Below, in pieces: positions 47,764-57,700 of a stretch of DNA of 64,000 bases. Both the position numbers and the translations under genes were made by a program. Source of the DNA: CAZLYK01 sp964563495 (GTDB lineage: Bacteria > Acidobacteriota > Blastocatellia > RBC074); contig CAZLYK010000005.1 of assembly GCA_964563495.1 (NCBI GenBank), positions 9,967-73,966 of the forward strand, read 5' to 3'. The notes beneath the pieces are model-generated. The model did no database searches. It had not been told where the DNA came from and worked only from the letters and a program-made list of their open reading frames with translations. The first letter of the stretch is position 1; every line of letters begins with the position of its first letter.

Positions 47764-48454
47764 ATGTTCTTCCTGTCAGTCTGCGCGGCCCGTCGCAGGT
47801 AAAAACCTCTCTCATCCACCCTTTGCTTTCGGCCAATTGATGCAAAAGATCGTCGGCATTGGTCGCCACCGGATTGCCGACCAATGCCAGCAAATGGCGA
47901 TCGGAATACCTATCGGCGTAAGCGAAAGACCGCTTGACATCGATCGCCCCGCCGGCATTGAGGTCCCGCAAAATTTCGGCTTTCGTTTCGCCATACGGAT
48001 GCGGGCCGGCGATCCGCCCGGTCAGGATCCGTCCTTCCGATTCGAGCTGCGTGCCGATGTGGGCGAAGACGCCGAGATGCTCCGCCAGCGGCTCGAGCAG
48101 GCAATTGAGCGTCCCGGAAAGCAGGATAACCAGATGCCCCGCTTGCTGGTGCCATCGGAGCCGTTCGACCCCCCCATCCAAAAGGCGTGGGGCGATCTCG
48201 GCCTCGAAACATTCCCGCGCCAGCTTCCTCACCCGCTGAGCCTCTTTGCCCCGAAGGTAAAATTTGTTCGCCCTCAGCGCCGCCCGCCCCTCAGCCAAAC
48301 TCTTGATCATCCCAAGAGAGAAGCGAAGCAGATCACCGAGCTTCATCTCACCACGCCGGAGCAGGTATTTGATAAAGATCTGTTCGAGCGAGGTGCCGGC
48401 GATGAGCGTCCCATCGACATCGAAGATCGCCGCGATCTGTTTTTGCGTCACCAT
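47726..48454 (-). CDS. HAD-IB-family phosphatase
   Basis: 242 residues. HAD motifs: I FDVDGTL (nucleophile and acid/base Asp, residues 11-17), II LLSGTLN, III/IV AYADRYSDRH with GNPVATN. The alpha-helical cap after motif I (IKYLLRRGEMKLGDLLRFSL) is the HAD-IB type seen in phosphoserine- and phosphatidylglycerophosphate-phosphatase-like enzymes. The start at 48454 has GGAG upstream. It lies 2 bp after the CDP-alcohol phosphatidyltransferase gene and overlaps the PAP2 gene, so these three form a tight operon. Confidence 0.88.
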   Translation of the reverse strand: MVTQKQIAAIFDVDGTLIAGTSLEQIFIKYLLRRGEMKLGDLLRFSLGMIKSLAEGRAALRANKFYLRGKEAQRVRKLARECFEAEIAPRLLDGGVERLRWHQQAGHLVILLSGTLNCLLEPLAEHLGVFAHIGTQLESEGRILTGRIAGPHPYGETKAEILRDLNAGGAIDVKRSFAYADRYSDRHLLALVGNPVATNADDLLHQLAESKGWMREVFTCDGPRRLTGRTYDQINSGHGEIG

Positions 48455-48456
48455 GT

Positions 48457-49104
48457 CTATTTCTCCGCCGCCAGGTCGCTTCTGAAAAATCGGGCACCCT
48501 CGATGATCACCGGGATGCCGCGGACCACGCAGAAAATGACCGTGGCGAGGGCCAGCCCGAGTGCACCTATCCGGACGAAGGTCATGAGCCATCCGGCCAA
48601 TGTCGCCTGCCATGCCGGGGTCTGCGCCAGCGCCAGCCACAGGCCGAGGGCAAAGAATGCCGCGCATTTGATAATCCCATAAGCGGCGCGACTCGCGCGC
48701 GAACCGACCAGCATACGTCCCCACCAGGTGCGCATCATGGTCTTTTCACCAAAGGCCGTCTGCCCATGGGCAAAAGCGATCGACCGTAAAAAATCTGTAA
48801 ACCCTCCACGCACGATGACGATCACCGGCAGCCAGTAAGAGACCAACCCGACCGACGCAAAATAGACCCAGAAAGCACTCTCGACGATCCGGTCCGCGGC
48901 GATATCAAATGCCGCACCCAGATCACTGGTCAGGCCCTTGCGCCGCGCCACGTACCCATCGACGGCGTCCAGCGCCAGCGTCAGAATCAGAATCACCAGT
49001 GCAGCCATGCCGGCATACGGTCCGAACTTCTTCCCGGCCTCAAACAAAGCAATCGAGCCGAATGTCATAAACACCCTGATCAGCGTAATCATATTCGGAG
49101 ACAT
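48457..49104 (-). CDS. CDP-alcohol phosphatidyltransferase-family protein
   Basis: 215 residues with about six membrane helices. The family signature D-x2-DG-x2-AR-x8-G-x3-D-x3-D is complete in DAVDGYVARRKGLTSDLGAA followed by FDIAADR. It transfers a phosphatidyl group from CDP-diacylglycerol to an alcohol such as glycerol phosphate or inositol phosphate. ATG 49104 follows GGAGGGAGG. It is the first gene of the operon with the HAD phosphatase and PAP2 protein. Confidence 0.9.
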   Translation of the reverse strand: MSPNMITLIRVFMTFGSIALFEAGKKFGPYAGMAALVILILTLALDAVDGYVARRKGLTSDLGAAFDIAADRIVESAFWVYFASVGLVSYWLPVIVIVRGGFTDFLRSIAFAHGQTAFGEKTMMRTWWGRMLVGSRASRAAYGIIKCAAFFALGLWLALAQTPAWQATLAGWLMTFVRIGALGLALATVIFCVVRGIPVIIEGARFFRSDLAAEK

Positions 49105-49351
49105 AATTTTCCTCCCTCCGCCCTGACTTGAGGCCATACCGCCGGCCCACGCTCTGCCTCATGCCTGTTACAATCCGTATGCCGGTCATTCCGATATCGA
49201 TGGAACTATTGTCAGGGTTGGACTTTAACGGCAGTTCCGGGGAAGATACCGGGGTTGACGAGGCTCCCTGCAGTGTCTGAATTTTCCGACGAGTGGCGTT
49301 TTTGCCGGCCGGGAGTCAAAACTTTTCCGATAGCTTCGCGTATGGGGAGTT

Positions 49352-50038
49352 ATGCCGAACAAAACGCTCAAGAAAGACGGAGATTCGATTAAATTCCTGA
49401 TCGGGGCGTCCGTCCTGACCCTGCTGATCTCGTTTATCCCGCTCGGCTGGATCCTGGTCTATCCTTTACGCCTGTTCGTGACTTTTATTCACGAGGGAGG
49501 ACACGCCATGGCCGCCTGGCTGACGCTGGGATCGGTCGATCGACTGATCATCTATGCGGATGCGAGCGGAGAAACTTACACGCGCGGCGGATTACAGCCG
49601 GTCATCGCCAGCGCCGGATATCTGACCAGTACGGCCTTTGGCGTCGCCCTGCTCCTGCTCAGCCGGCAGGGGAAGAACGCCAAATCCGTCCTCTCCGTCA
49701 CCGCCGGCCTGATCCTGGTCATCACGGCGCTCTTTGCCGGAGATATCTTCAGCTGGGTGACGGGCATCTTCCTGACCATCGGAATAATCTGGATCGCGAT
49801 CGGGGCAAGCCTGCGAATAGCCCATTTCTTCCTCAATTTCCTCGCTGTCCAATGCTGCCTCAACGCGCTCTTCGATTTGAGGACGCTCTTTTTAGTTTCA
49901 GCCAACACCGGCCTGCAAAGCGACGCGGTGACCATGGAGCAGCTGACCATGGTTCCGGCGATCGTCTGGGCTTCATGCTGGCTGATCCTCTCAATCACCG
50001 CGTTGACCGTCGCGCTCCGGAAATACGCGGTCGAATAG
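49352..50038 (+). CDS. M50-like membrane metalloprotease-family protein
   Basis: 228 residues, six predicted membrane helices. HEGGH at 47-51 lies in the second helix, as in M50B proteins; the expected distal Asp ligand is not certain, with candidates in FAGDIF or NALFDLR. A conserved NALFDLRTLF segment is characteristic of the M50B-like group. It may be an intramembrane protease or an inactive relative. The 247-bp spacer upstream shows nothing recognisable. Confidence 0.8.
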   Translation: MPNKTLKKDGDSIKFLIGASVLTLLISFIPLGWILVYPLRLFVTFIHEGGHAMAAWLTLGSVDRLIIYADASGETYTRGGLQPVIASAGYLTSTAFGVALLLLSRQGKNAKSVLSVTAGLILVITALFAGDIFSWVTGIFLTIGIIWIAIGASLRIAHFFLNFLAVQCCLNALFDLRTLFLVSANTGLQSDAVTMEQLTMVPAIVWASCWLILSITALTVALRKYAVE

Positions 50039-50196
50039 GACCGAGCACCCTGGCAGCGCGCGTACCCGGCAAATCTTTCGGGCATCTTGTTAATCCCGCC
50101 TATTTTAGTAATATTGGAACTGTCTTGATCGTCCATCGTTTGAGAATAACGGGCGGCCCCAGATTGCTTTACCTTAGGAAGGAGCTCAGAAGTTTT

Positions 50197-50706
50197 ATGA
50201 TTGATCATCGTCCCTCCCGCCGTCTGCAAGCGGGTTTTTCACTTATCGAGCTGTTGATCGTGGTTGCCATCATCGGCATCCTGGCGGCGGTCGCAGTCCC
50301 CAAACTCCTCGACAATATCAAGCTCGGCCGGCAAACTGCGACCATGGAGTCGCTCAGAACCATTCATAACAACCAGGCTCATTACAGTGCGCTGAAGGGG
50401 AAATTCGGCTCTCTCAAAGATCTCAATGAAGCGGGTCTGGTCGACGCCAGCTATGCTACCGGCGGCGCCGTGAGCGGTTATGTCTACAATTCCACTGAAG
50501 CGACGGCCGATCAATATTGCGTTCAGGCGACCCGTCAGACCCCAAACACCGCGTACAGAGATTACAACGTGATTGAAGATGGAACGCTTCGCTTCGTCGA
50601 ATCGAAATCGCCGGCTCCGATACCTCACGGCCAGGGCACGCCGATTGGTATGGAGAGCGGAGGAGGAACGACGCCGGCTGCCGGAACCGAAGCCCCGAAG
50701 CAGTAA
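50197..50706 (+). CDS. Type IV pilin-like prepilin
   Basis: 169 residues. The prepilin site is QAGFSLIELLIVVAIIGILA: cleavage after Gly13, mature Phe1 and Glu5. The C-terminal domain is short, with a Cys in YCVQATRQTPN and a Gly/Thr/Pro tail. ATG 50197 is chosen for a normal short leader; AAGGAG lies somewhat far upstream (about 14 bp). No assembly genes are adjacent, so it is an orphan pilin or pseudopilin. Its stop overlaps a CAGGATT inverted pair. Confidence 0.9.
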   Translation: MIDHRPSRRLQAGFSLIELLIVVAIIGILAAVAVPKLLDNIKLGRQTATMESLRTIHNNQAHYSALKGKFGSLKDLNEAGLVDASYATGGAVSGYVYNSTEATADQYCVQATRQTPNTAYRDYNVIEDGTLRFVESKSPAPIPHGQGTPIGMESGGGTTPAAGTEAPKQ

Positions 50707-50811
50707 ATAGACAGGATTGACAGGATTTCTGCAGGATTAGACAGGATTGTTTTACTGCCTCATCTGATAATCCTGTCTAATCCTGCAGAAATCCTGTCAA
50801 TCCTGTCTATT
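50706..50811. repeat. CAGGATT-module inverted pair, perfect 43-bp arms
   Basis: Arm 50706-50748 is the exact reverse complement of 50769-50811. The last base of the pilin stop codon is the first base of the left arm. Confidence 0.93.
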
Positions 50812-50939
50812 CACCAGTACGACCGCTCGCCGCCCGCGATTTTCTGACCCGCTTTACTGCCTGCTCCCGCGCAAACTATAATCAATCTCTCGTTCAATCA
50901 ATCTGAATCAGAGCAGTTAATTGGAGGAAGTGTAAAGTC

Positions 50940-51974
50940 ATGAACAAGCGTCACCGGATGAACGCCTGGATGACAGTGGCGTTGGCCGCTTTCGTTCTAT
51001 GCCTGGGATTGCTCGTGGTTAGCGCGGGGCAATCAGGTTCACCCCAAAAGCAGGACGATAAGAACAAGCCAACCGCGGTTAAACAGGATGAGCTGACGCC
51101 GGGACAGATCTCGACCGTGACGGTCAACGTGCGGCTGCCGATAACGGTCGCCGAGAGTAAATCCGGCCGGTTCATAGTCAACCTCAAACAATCGGATTTT
51201 GAGGTTTATGAGGACAAGGTCCCGCAGCGGATCGAATCATTCGTGCCGCAGAGCGATCTTCCTCTGGATGTCGCGGTGCTCATGGACACGTCGAACAGCG
51301 TTAAGCCCAAGCTCAAGTTTGAAAAGGACGCGGCCGTATCTTTCCTCCAGACAATGCTGACTTCGCGACGAGACCGCGCCCTGTTTGCAACCTTCGATTC
51401 CGAAGTCGAACTGCATCAGGATTTCACCAACCGCCTCGACCTCTTGACGCGGGCGATCGATAAGGTCAAAGCCCAGGGCGAGACGCGTATGTACGACGCC
51501 GTCCACCAGGTCTGTGAAGAGAAGATGGCGGCTTCCCCCGGACGCCGCCGCGCCATGGTCATTATCACCGACGGTGAGGACACGGTCAGCGAGCGCACGC
51601 TGAAGGATGCGATCGATATCGCCCAGCGAACCGAGACCGTCATCTTCGTGATCAGCACCAAAGCCGGCGGATTCTTCGGCGTCCAGGCCGGTACAGTCGA
51701 TCGTCGTGAAGATAAGGAGATTAAACGTCTGGCCGAAGACACCGGCGGCCGCGCCTTCTTTACCGCTGAGGTGATCGAGCTGGAAAGAAGCTTTTCCCGG
51801 ATCGCGATTGAGCTGCGCAGCCAGTATCTGGTCGCCTACTCGCCGACCAATGACAAGTTCGATGGAAAGTTCCGCGAGATAGAGGTCAAACTTCCCAATC
51901 ATAAGGATTACAGGATCCGAACCAAGAAAGGTTACACGGCGATCCCGCCGCGCACGGTGAGCGCCAGGCAGTAG
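50940..51974 (+). CDS. Acidobacterial VWFA-related protein (first of a tandem pair)
   Basis: 344 residues. Signal or anchor segment (VALAAFVLCLGLLVVSAGQS), a strand-rich N-terminal part (VNVRLPITVAESKSGRFIVN), then VWA with metal site DTSNS, ITDGED, and a C-terminal QYLVAYSPTNDKFDGKFREI. The last motif is typical of the acidobacterial VWFA-related family. The ATG follows GGAGGAAG at long spacing. It is 35 bp from a paralogue and likely co-transcribed with it. Function unknown; exported. Confidence 0.9.
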   Translation: MNKRHRMNAWMTVALAAFVLCLGLLVVSAGQSGSPQKQDDKNKPTAVKQDELTPGQISTVTVNVRLPITVAESKSGRFIVNLKQSDFEVYEDKVPQRIESFVPQSDLPLDVAVLMDTSNSVKPKLKFEKDAAVSFLQTMLTSRRDRALFATFDSEVELHQDFTNRLDLLTRAIDKVKAQGETRMYDAVHQVCEEKMAASPGRRRAMVIITDGEDTVSERTLKDAIDIAQRTETVIFVISTKAGGFFGVQAGTVDRREDKEIKRLAEDTGGRAFFTAEVIELERSFSRIAIELRSQYLVAYSPTNDKFDGKFREIEVKLPNHKDYRIRTKKGYTAIPPRTVSARQ

Positions 51975-52009
51975 AACGCAATCGTGAGCCGCCGGTAAAG
52001 GAGTAACAC

Positions 52010-53050
52010 ATGATCAAGTCAGTATTGAAAGCACGGTATGGATGGTTTCTCTTCGTCGCTCTGGCGGCTGCGGCGGTCACTTTCGCGTTGGTCACGAATG
52101 ATCGGGTCAACGCGCAGGAGAAGCAGAAACCGCAGCAGAAGCCCCCGCAGAAAGTCGATGAAGAGCAGACGATCAAACTCGGCACTCAACTGGTCAACGT
52201 ACTTTTCAGCGCGCAGGACAAACAAAATCGCTACATCAACGATCTGAAACAGGAAGAGGTGGAGATTTTAGAGAACGGCCAGTCGCAAGGGATCTTCACT
52301 TTCAAGCGGGAGTTCGATCTCCCGTTGACGCTGGCATTGCTGATCGACGTGAGCGGAAGCGAGCAATATACGCTGCCAATGTTGAAAGACGCGGGCGGGC
52401 AATTCGTCGATTCGGTGCTGCGGACGGGCAAGGACACCGCGGCCGTGATCAAGTTCGAGGGCGAAGCGACGGTCATGCAGAACCTGACCTCGAACCCGGC
52501 TCGCGTGCGGCGGGCGCTGGAAGAGATCTCCTACATTGCACCGCCTCCGGTCAGCATCTATGGCGGACCGACGCCGCCGATCAACAGTGGTTCACGCCAG
52601 GGAGGCACGTCGCTTCACGACGCCTTGATCGCGACTTGCGCCGATATGCTGGCCAGAGAGCCCGGCCGCAAGACAATCATCGTTCTGACCGACGGCGTCG
52701 ACACCACCAGCCGGATGAAGATCGGCGATGCGATCGATGAAGCGCTGCGAGCCGAGGTCGTGATCTATTCGATCGGGATCGGAGATCCGGGGTTCGGCGG
52801 AGTCAACGAAGGCGCGTTGAAGAAGATCAGCGAGTCGACCGGTGGGCGGGCAGTCTTTCCGAGGAGCGGCCGCGAACTGGACAAGGCTTTCGCCCAGCTC
52901 GAACAAGATCTGCGCCAGCAATACCTGCTCGCCTATGAACCTAAAAATGACGCGACCGACGGATCTTTCCGCAAGATCGAGATTCGGGTCGCTAACCGCA
53001 AAGACCTGCGCGTCCGCCATCGCAAAGGGTACTACGCACCGAAATCGTAA
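52010..53050 (+). CDS. Acidobacterial VWFA-related protein (second of a tandem pair)
   Basis: 346 residues. N-terminal hydrophobic segment, then LVNVLFSAQDKQNRYINDL, VWA metal site DVSGS, a Pro/Gly-rich insert (APPPVSIYGGPTPPINSGS) and LTDGVDT, ending with QYLLAYEPKNDATDGSFRKI. AAAGGAG precedes the ATG. Similar in plan to the preceding gene but clearly diverged. A CAGGATT repeat follows the stop after 2 bp. Confidence 0.9.
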   Translation: MIKSVLKARYGWFLFVALAAAAVTFALVTNDRVNAQEKQKPQQKPPQKVDEEQTIKLGTQLVNVLFSAQDKQNRYINDLKQEEVEILENGQSQGIFTFKREFDLPLTLALLIDVSGSEQYTLPMLKDAGGQFVDSVLRTGKDTAAVIKFEGEATVMQNLTSNPARVRRALEEISYIAPPPVSIYGGPTPPINSGSRQGGTSLHDALIATCADMLAREPGRKTIIVLTDGVDTTSRMKIGDAIDEALRAEVVIYSIGIGDPGFGGVNEGALKKISESTGGRAVFPRSGRELDKAFAQLEQDLRQQYLLAYEPKNDATDGSFRKIEIRVANRKDLRVRHRKGYYAPKS

Positions 53051-53052
53051 GA

Positions 53053-53120
53053 GGAATAGACAGGATTGACAGGATTTTTCCAAGATTCGACAAGATCAAA
53101 TCCCAGCAATCCTGTCTATC
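53053..53120. repeat. CAGGATT-module inverted pair, right arm truncated
   Basis: Left arm 53053-53095 is full length; only about 17 bp (AATCCTGTCTATCTC) of the right arm remain. It is followed by GGCCGGCAT-type short tandem repeats at the start of the next gene. Confidence 0.8.
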
Positions 53121-53146
53121 TCAACACACCGGCCGGTGTGGCCGGC

Positions 53147-54655
53147 ATGGCCGGCATGGCTGGCACGGATAGATACATCTGGAAAAATGACTTCTACCTG
53201 TGGCTGCCGCTCACGCTCGTCTCGTGGTGGCTGGCCTGGAAATACCAGGACCGATTCATCTCGGACTGGGATGGGTTCGATTACACCAGCTACACGGTCA
53301 AGGGTTTGCCGTCGGCTCTGGGCCTCGGTCGCGCGCTCTTTCTCGGATATAACCGGTTACTCTGGGTGGTCGCTCAACGAGGTTTCGGAGTTCCGGCTGA
53401 GCAGGCCTATCTGGTCATACGGTATGCGGTGATTGCGCTGAGCGGCCCGACGATCGTCGGGATCTACGCCCTCGGCAAAGAGCTCACGGCGAGCCGTCTC
53501 GCGTCATTCATCTGTGCGCTGCTGGTGGTGGCGTCTCCGTTCTACATCATTTACAGCGGACGGACGATGAGCGAGATACCCGGTTTCTTCATGCTCGGCT
53601 GGTCGCTCTGGTGGATGCTGCGCAGCCTGCGGCGTGGACGGGCGGTGAGTTTTCTGATCGCCGCCTACCTGATCGGTCTAAGCGCCAACATTCGCGAGTT
53701 CGCCGTCTTCTTCCTGCCGTTTATCCCGATCGCGGCGCATCTATATCGGCGAAACTGGAAGCTCGGGGCAGGCGCTTTTGGGCTGGCGGTCTTCGGGATG
53801 TTCAATGGAATCATGTTCTGGACGGTTTATGCGCCGGAATGTTACTGGCCCGCCGCGATCAGCTGGTACAGGTTGAGTGCGCACGAGCGCGAAATCTATC
53901 CGATCACTTTCCGGAATTTCCTCTTCTTCGGCGATTTCGCATTTCAATGCTCAGCCGCGACGGCGATCGTCATTCCGCTGGCGTTCCTGCTGCTTTGGCC
54001 ACGAAAAAAGCTGCGACCGTTGCTCTTTTTCGGGCTCTTCGGGTTGTTGGCTGATCTCGCGCTGCTCACCAATCACGACCTGCCGGTCAACCCCAGATAC
54101 CTCATGACGGGGCTGATCGGGGTGGCTGCGGTCTGCGGTTGGGGATTGGCCGAGCTGATCAAAATTCATGGCCTGCGGGCGGCACCTTTATTGATCGGGC
54201 TGGTGGTGCTGACTAAGGGAAGTTACAACCACACGGCCAGAGATCTCTACAATCAAGAATGGTCCGCGCGCGCATCGATAAATTACATGACCAGGATTGA
54301 AGGGCTGCCCTGGAATTCGGCTTTTATCATCGGCTCGCGTACGCCGCTGGTCAATTTCTACATCAATATCGGGGCCCGGCCATACTGGAAGACCATTCCG
54401 ACGGGATCCGGTTGGCCGGATGAAAAGCTCGACCTGGCGATCGACGATCTCTTCATGGCCGGCCGCGTGGTCTATGTCGATTTCGATCCGGAGATCTGGC
54501 AGAGCGGATTGCGCGAAAAGAGTCGCGAAGCCCCCGGTCTGGAGATGATCAAACGTCGCTATCAGCTTGAGCAGATCCGCGATCATTACTATCGAATCAT
54601 CCGCAAAAGACCTGAAACAACTGATCTCTTTGCGGCAAAAATAAGAAATCGATAG
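53147..54655 (+). CDS. Polytopic membrane protein, glycosyltransferase family 39/ArnT-like
   Basis: About 502 residues, some 10-12 membrane helices. The first periplasmic loop has RFISDWDGFDYTSYTVKGLP, an Asp-containing segment as in GT-C enzymes; YSGRTMSEIPGFFMLGWSLW and ANIREFAVFFLPFIP are typical later segments. It may transfer a sugar from a lipid carrier. The start is uncertain: ATG at 53147 or 53156 lies in a GGCCGGCAT tandem repeat, and the frame is open further upstream into the CAGGATT repeat. Confidence 0.75.
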   Translation: MAGMAGTDRYIWKNDFYLWLPLTLVSWWLAWKYQDRFISDWDGFDYTSYTVKGLPSALGLGRALFLGYNRLLWVVAQRGFGVPAEQAYLVIRYAVIALSGPTIVGIYALGKELTASRLASFICALLVVASPFYIIYSGRTMSEIPGFFMLGWSLWWMLRSLRRGRAVSFLIAAYLIGLSANIREFAVFFLPFIPIAAHLYRRNWKLGAGAFGLAVFGMFNGIMFWTVYAPECYWPAAISWYRLSAHEREIYPITFRNFLFFGDFAFQCSAATAIVIPLAFLLLWPRKKLRPLLFFGLFGLLADLALLTNHDLPVNPRYLMTGLIGVAAVCGWGLAELIKIHGLRAAPLLIGLVVLTKGSYNHTARDLYNQEWSARASINYMTRIEGLPWNSAFIIGSRTPLVNFYINIGARPYWKTIPTGSGWPDEKLDLAIDDLFMAGRVVYVDFDPEIWQSGLREKSREAPGLEMIKRRYQLEQIRDHYYRIIRKRPETTDLFAAKIRNR

Positions 54656-54659
54656 GCTC

Positions 54660-54706
54660 TCCCGTTCAATCTTGCAAAAATCCTCTAAATCTTGTCTATT
54701 CTTCCT
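54660..54706 (-). repeat. CAGGATT-module repeat, single right arm
   Basis: TTCAATCTTGCAAAAATCCT and the outer TTGTCTATT edge lie just after the stop of the membrane protein gene. Only the inverted-orientation arm is present here. Confidence 0.7.
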
Positions 54707-54752
54707 CCGGCTATCTGAAATCAACCTGAACAAAAAATCCTGGAGGTCAGTC

Positions 54753-57700
54753 GTGCTTCGATCCAAGTCAATCTCCACTCGATTGTTGATCATTACGGCG
54801 GTCGCCCTGCTGAGCATCTGCGGTTTTATCGGCGCGGAAAAGAGTTTTGCCGGGGCCGATGGCGAGATCGACGGTAAGACATTTGAGAGCCTCGAATGGC
54901 GCAGTATCGGTCCGGCGATCTTCGATGGGCGGACCGCCGATGTTGAGAGCATACCGGGCAATCCGAACATAGTTTATGTCGCATCGGCTTCGGGGGGATT
55001 GTGGAAATCGACCAACGGCGGGATCACCTGGAAGCCCATCTTTGAGCGTCAGGGCACACTCTCTCTCGGTGACATCGCGATCGATCCGAAAAACCCCGAG
55101 GTCATCTGGGCCGGGACGGGTGAAGCCAACGTCCGCAACAGCGTCTCATTCGGTGATGGAGTCTACAAATCGACCGACGGCGGCAAGACCTGGCTGCACC
55201 TCGGGTTGAAAGAGACCGAGCATATCTCGCGGATCGTCATCCATCCACAAAATTCCGATGTCGTCTTTGTCGCCGCAATCGGACACGCCTCGGGACCGAA
55301 TGAAGAGCGGGGCGTTTTTATGACCACCGACGGCGGCAAGACCTGGCAAAAGACTCTCTACCTCGACGCCGAGCACGGCGTCTGCGACCTGGACATCGAT
55401 CCGGTCAATCCGAATATCCTCTACGCCGGGGTCTGGCGCTTCGAGCGCAAACCGTGGACGTTTGTCAGCGGCAGCGAAAAGGGTGGGGTCTTCAGGTCGA
55501 TCGACGGCGGGCGGACGTGGAACAAGCTGACCAATGGGCTGCCGAAATTGATCGGGCGGATCGGCGTCAAAGTAGCGCCGAGCAATCCCGATGTCGTTTA
55601 CGTCATCGCCGAGACGAAAGAAGGAACGATGTATCGTTCGGATGACAAGGGCGATACTTTCCGTCTCGTCAGCCGGCAGGCCGGCATCGTCTCGCGCGGT
55701 TTCTATTACACCGACCTGAGAGTCGACCCGCAGAATGAAAACCGCGTCTACGCCATCGCCTCGACGCTCTTCGTCTCGATCGATGGCGGGCGCACCTATC
55801 GGCCGATCGCGCCGCGTATTCACATCGACTATCACTCACTCTGGATCGACCCCCTCAACCCGAAACGGATGTGGAGCACCAATGACGGCGGCGTCGCCGT
55901 CTCATCCGATCAGGGCGATTCGTGGGAATATGTCAACAATTTGCCGGTCGGGCAGCCATATCACATTCATGCCGATAACCGGCAGCCTTTCTACTGGGTC
56001 ATGGGCGGAATGCAGGATAACGGCAGCTGGACGGGTCCCGGCCGTACGCGCGAGCCGGCGGGCATCCTCAATGACGATTGGCGCATGGTCAGCTTCGGCG
56101 ACGGGTTCAAGGTGATCAACCACCCCGATGATCCGGAGATCTACCTCTCGCTTTCGCAGGGCGGCAATCTGACGCTGACGGACATGCGCACGCGCGAGCA
56201 ACAACTCGTCAAACCCTGGGTCGGCGACCGTGGCGGCCCGGCCTCGAATCAGAAGTACCGGTTCAACTGGAATTCGCCGCTCGTCTTTTCGCCACACAAC
56301 AAGACGACCGTCTATCTGGGCGGCAATGTCGTCTTCAAATCGACCGATTTCGGAAAAACCTGGGAGAAGATCAGCCCGGATCTGACGACCAACGACCCGG
56401 AGAAGCTTAAAGAGGCAGGCGGCCCGATCGCCACCGAGAACACCTCGGCCGAGTATCACTGCACGATCATCAGTCTTAACGAATCACCGGCCAGAGCCGG
56501 AATGATCTGGGCCGGGACCGACGATGGAAATGTTCAATTGACCACCGATGGGGGCAAGAACTGGCTCAACCTGACGAAAAACGTGACCGGGCTTCCGCCT
56601 TACTCGCCGGTTTCACACATCGAGCCTTCGGCGACGAGCGCCGAGGTCGCGTACGCTTCATTCGACCGTCACCTGCTCGACGATTTCAAACCATATGTCT
56701 TTAAGACTACCGATGGCGGTAAAACCTGGACCAACATGAGCGGCAATCTGCCCGCCAAAGCTTATCTACACGCGCTGAAAGAGGATCCCAAGAATCCCGG
56801 TCTGCTCTACGCCGGAACCGAATTGGGGCTGTTTGCGACCTATGATGGGGGAAAGAACTGGATCGAGCTGGGGCTGAAGAATCTGCCTCGCGTGGCGGTG
56901 CACGACATCTTCGTCCACCCGCGGGAGAACGATCTGATCCTGGCGACCCACGGGCGCAGTTTCTGGATCTTCGATGATGCAACGCCAATTCAGCAGATGA
57001 GCGCTGAGCTGTTGGCCAAAGACGCGCATCTTTTCGACATCCGCCCGGGGCTGCGCTTCACCATGCGGTTTACCCGATATGGCGTCGGAGACAAGGTCTT
57101 CGCCGGGCCGAACCCGCCGAGCGGTGCCCTGATCACCTATCACCTGAAAGAGAAACCCGACGCCAAGACCCCGGTCAAGCTGCAGATTCTCGATTCCACC
57201 GGCAAGCTCATTCGTGAACTGGCTCAGGTTCCCAAAGAGAAGGGCTTCAATCGCGCCACCTGGGATTTGTGCTACGAGGGCGCTACCGTGCGGCGCCCGC
57301 CGACGGCTGAGCAGTTGGAGCAGATTCGCGCTTTCGGATTCGGTCCTCGCGGCCCCCTGGCCCTGCCCGGGATCTACACGGTCAGACTGGTCATCGGGGA
57401 TAAAATCCAGGAGAAGAAAGTCGAGGTCAAAGTCGACCCGACCGTGCCGGTGACCATGGCTGACCTGCAATCACAATTCGATCATTCGACCAGGCTCGTC
57501 CAGATGGCTTCGGCCATCAACCAAACGCTGCGCTCGCTCGACGGGATCAAAGAGCAATTGCAGCAGGTCGAAAAGACGATCAAAGAGCGCATGCCCGACG
57601 CCCCGAAAGATCTCGCCCCGACGGTCAGCGACCACCTCAAACAGGTCGATACTCTGATCGGAAAGCTTGCCGCGCCGCAACAGGAAGGGCTGGGCTATCG

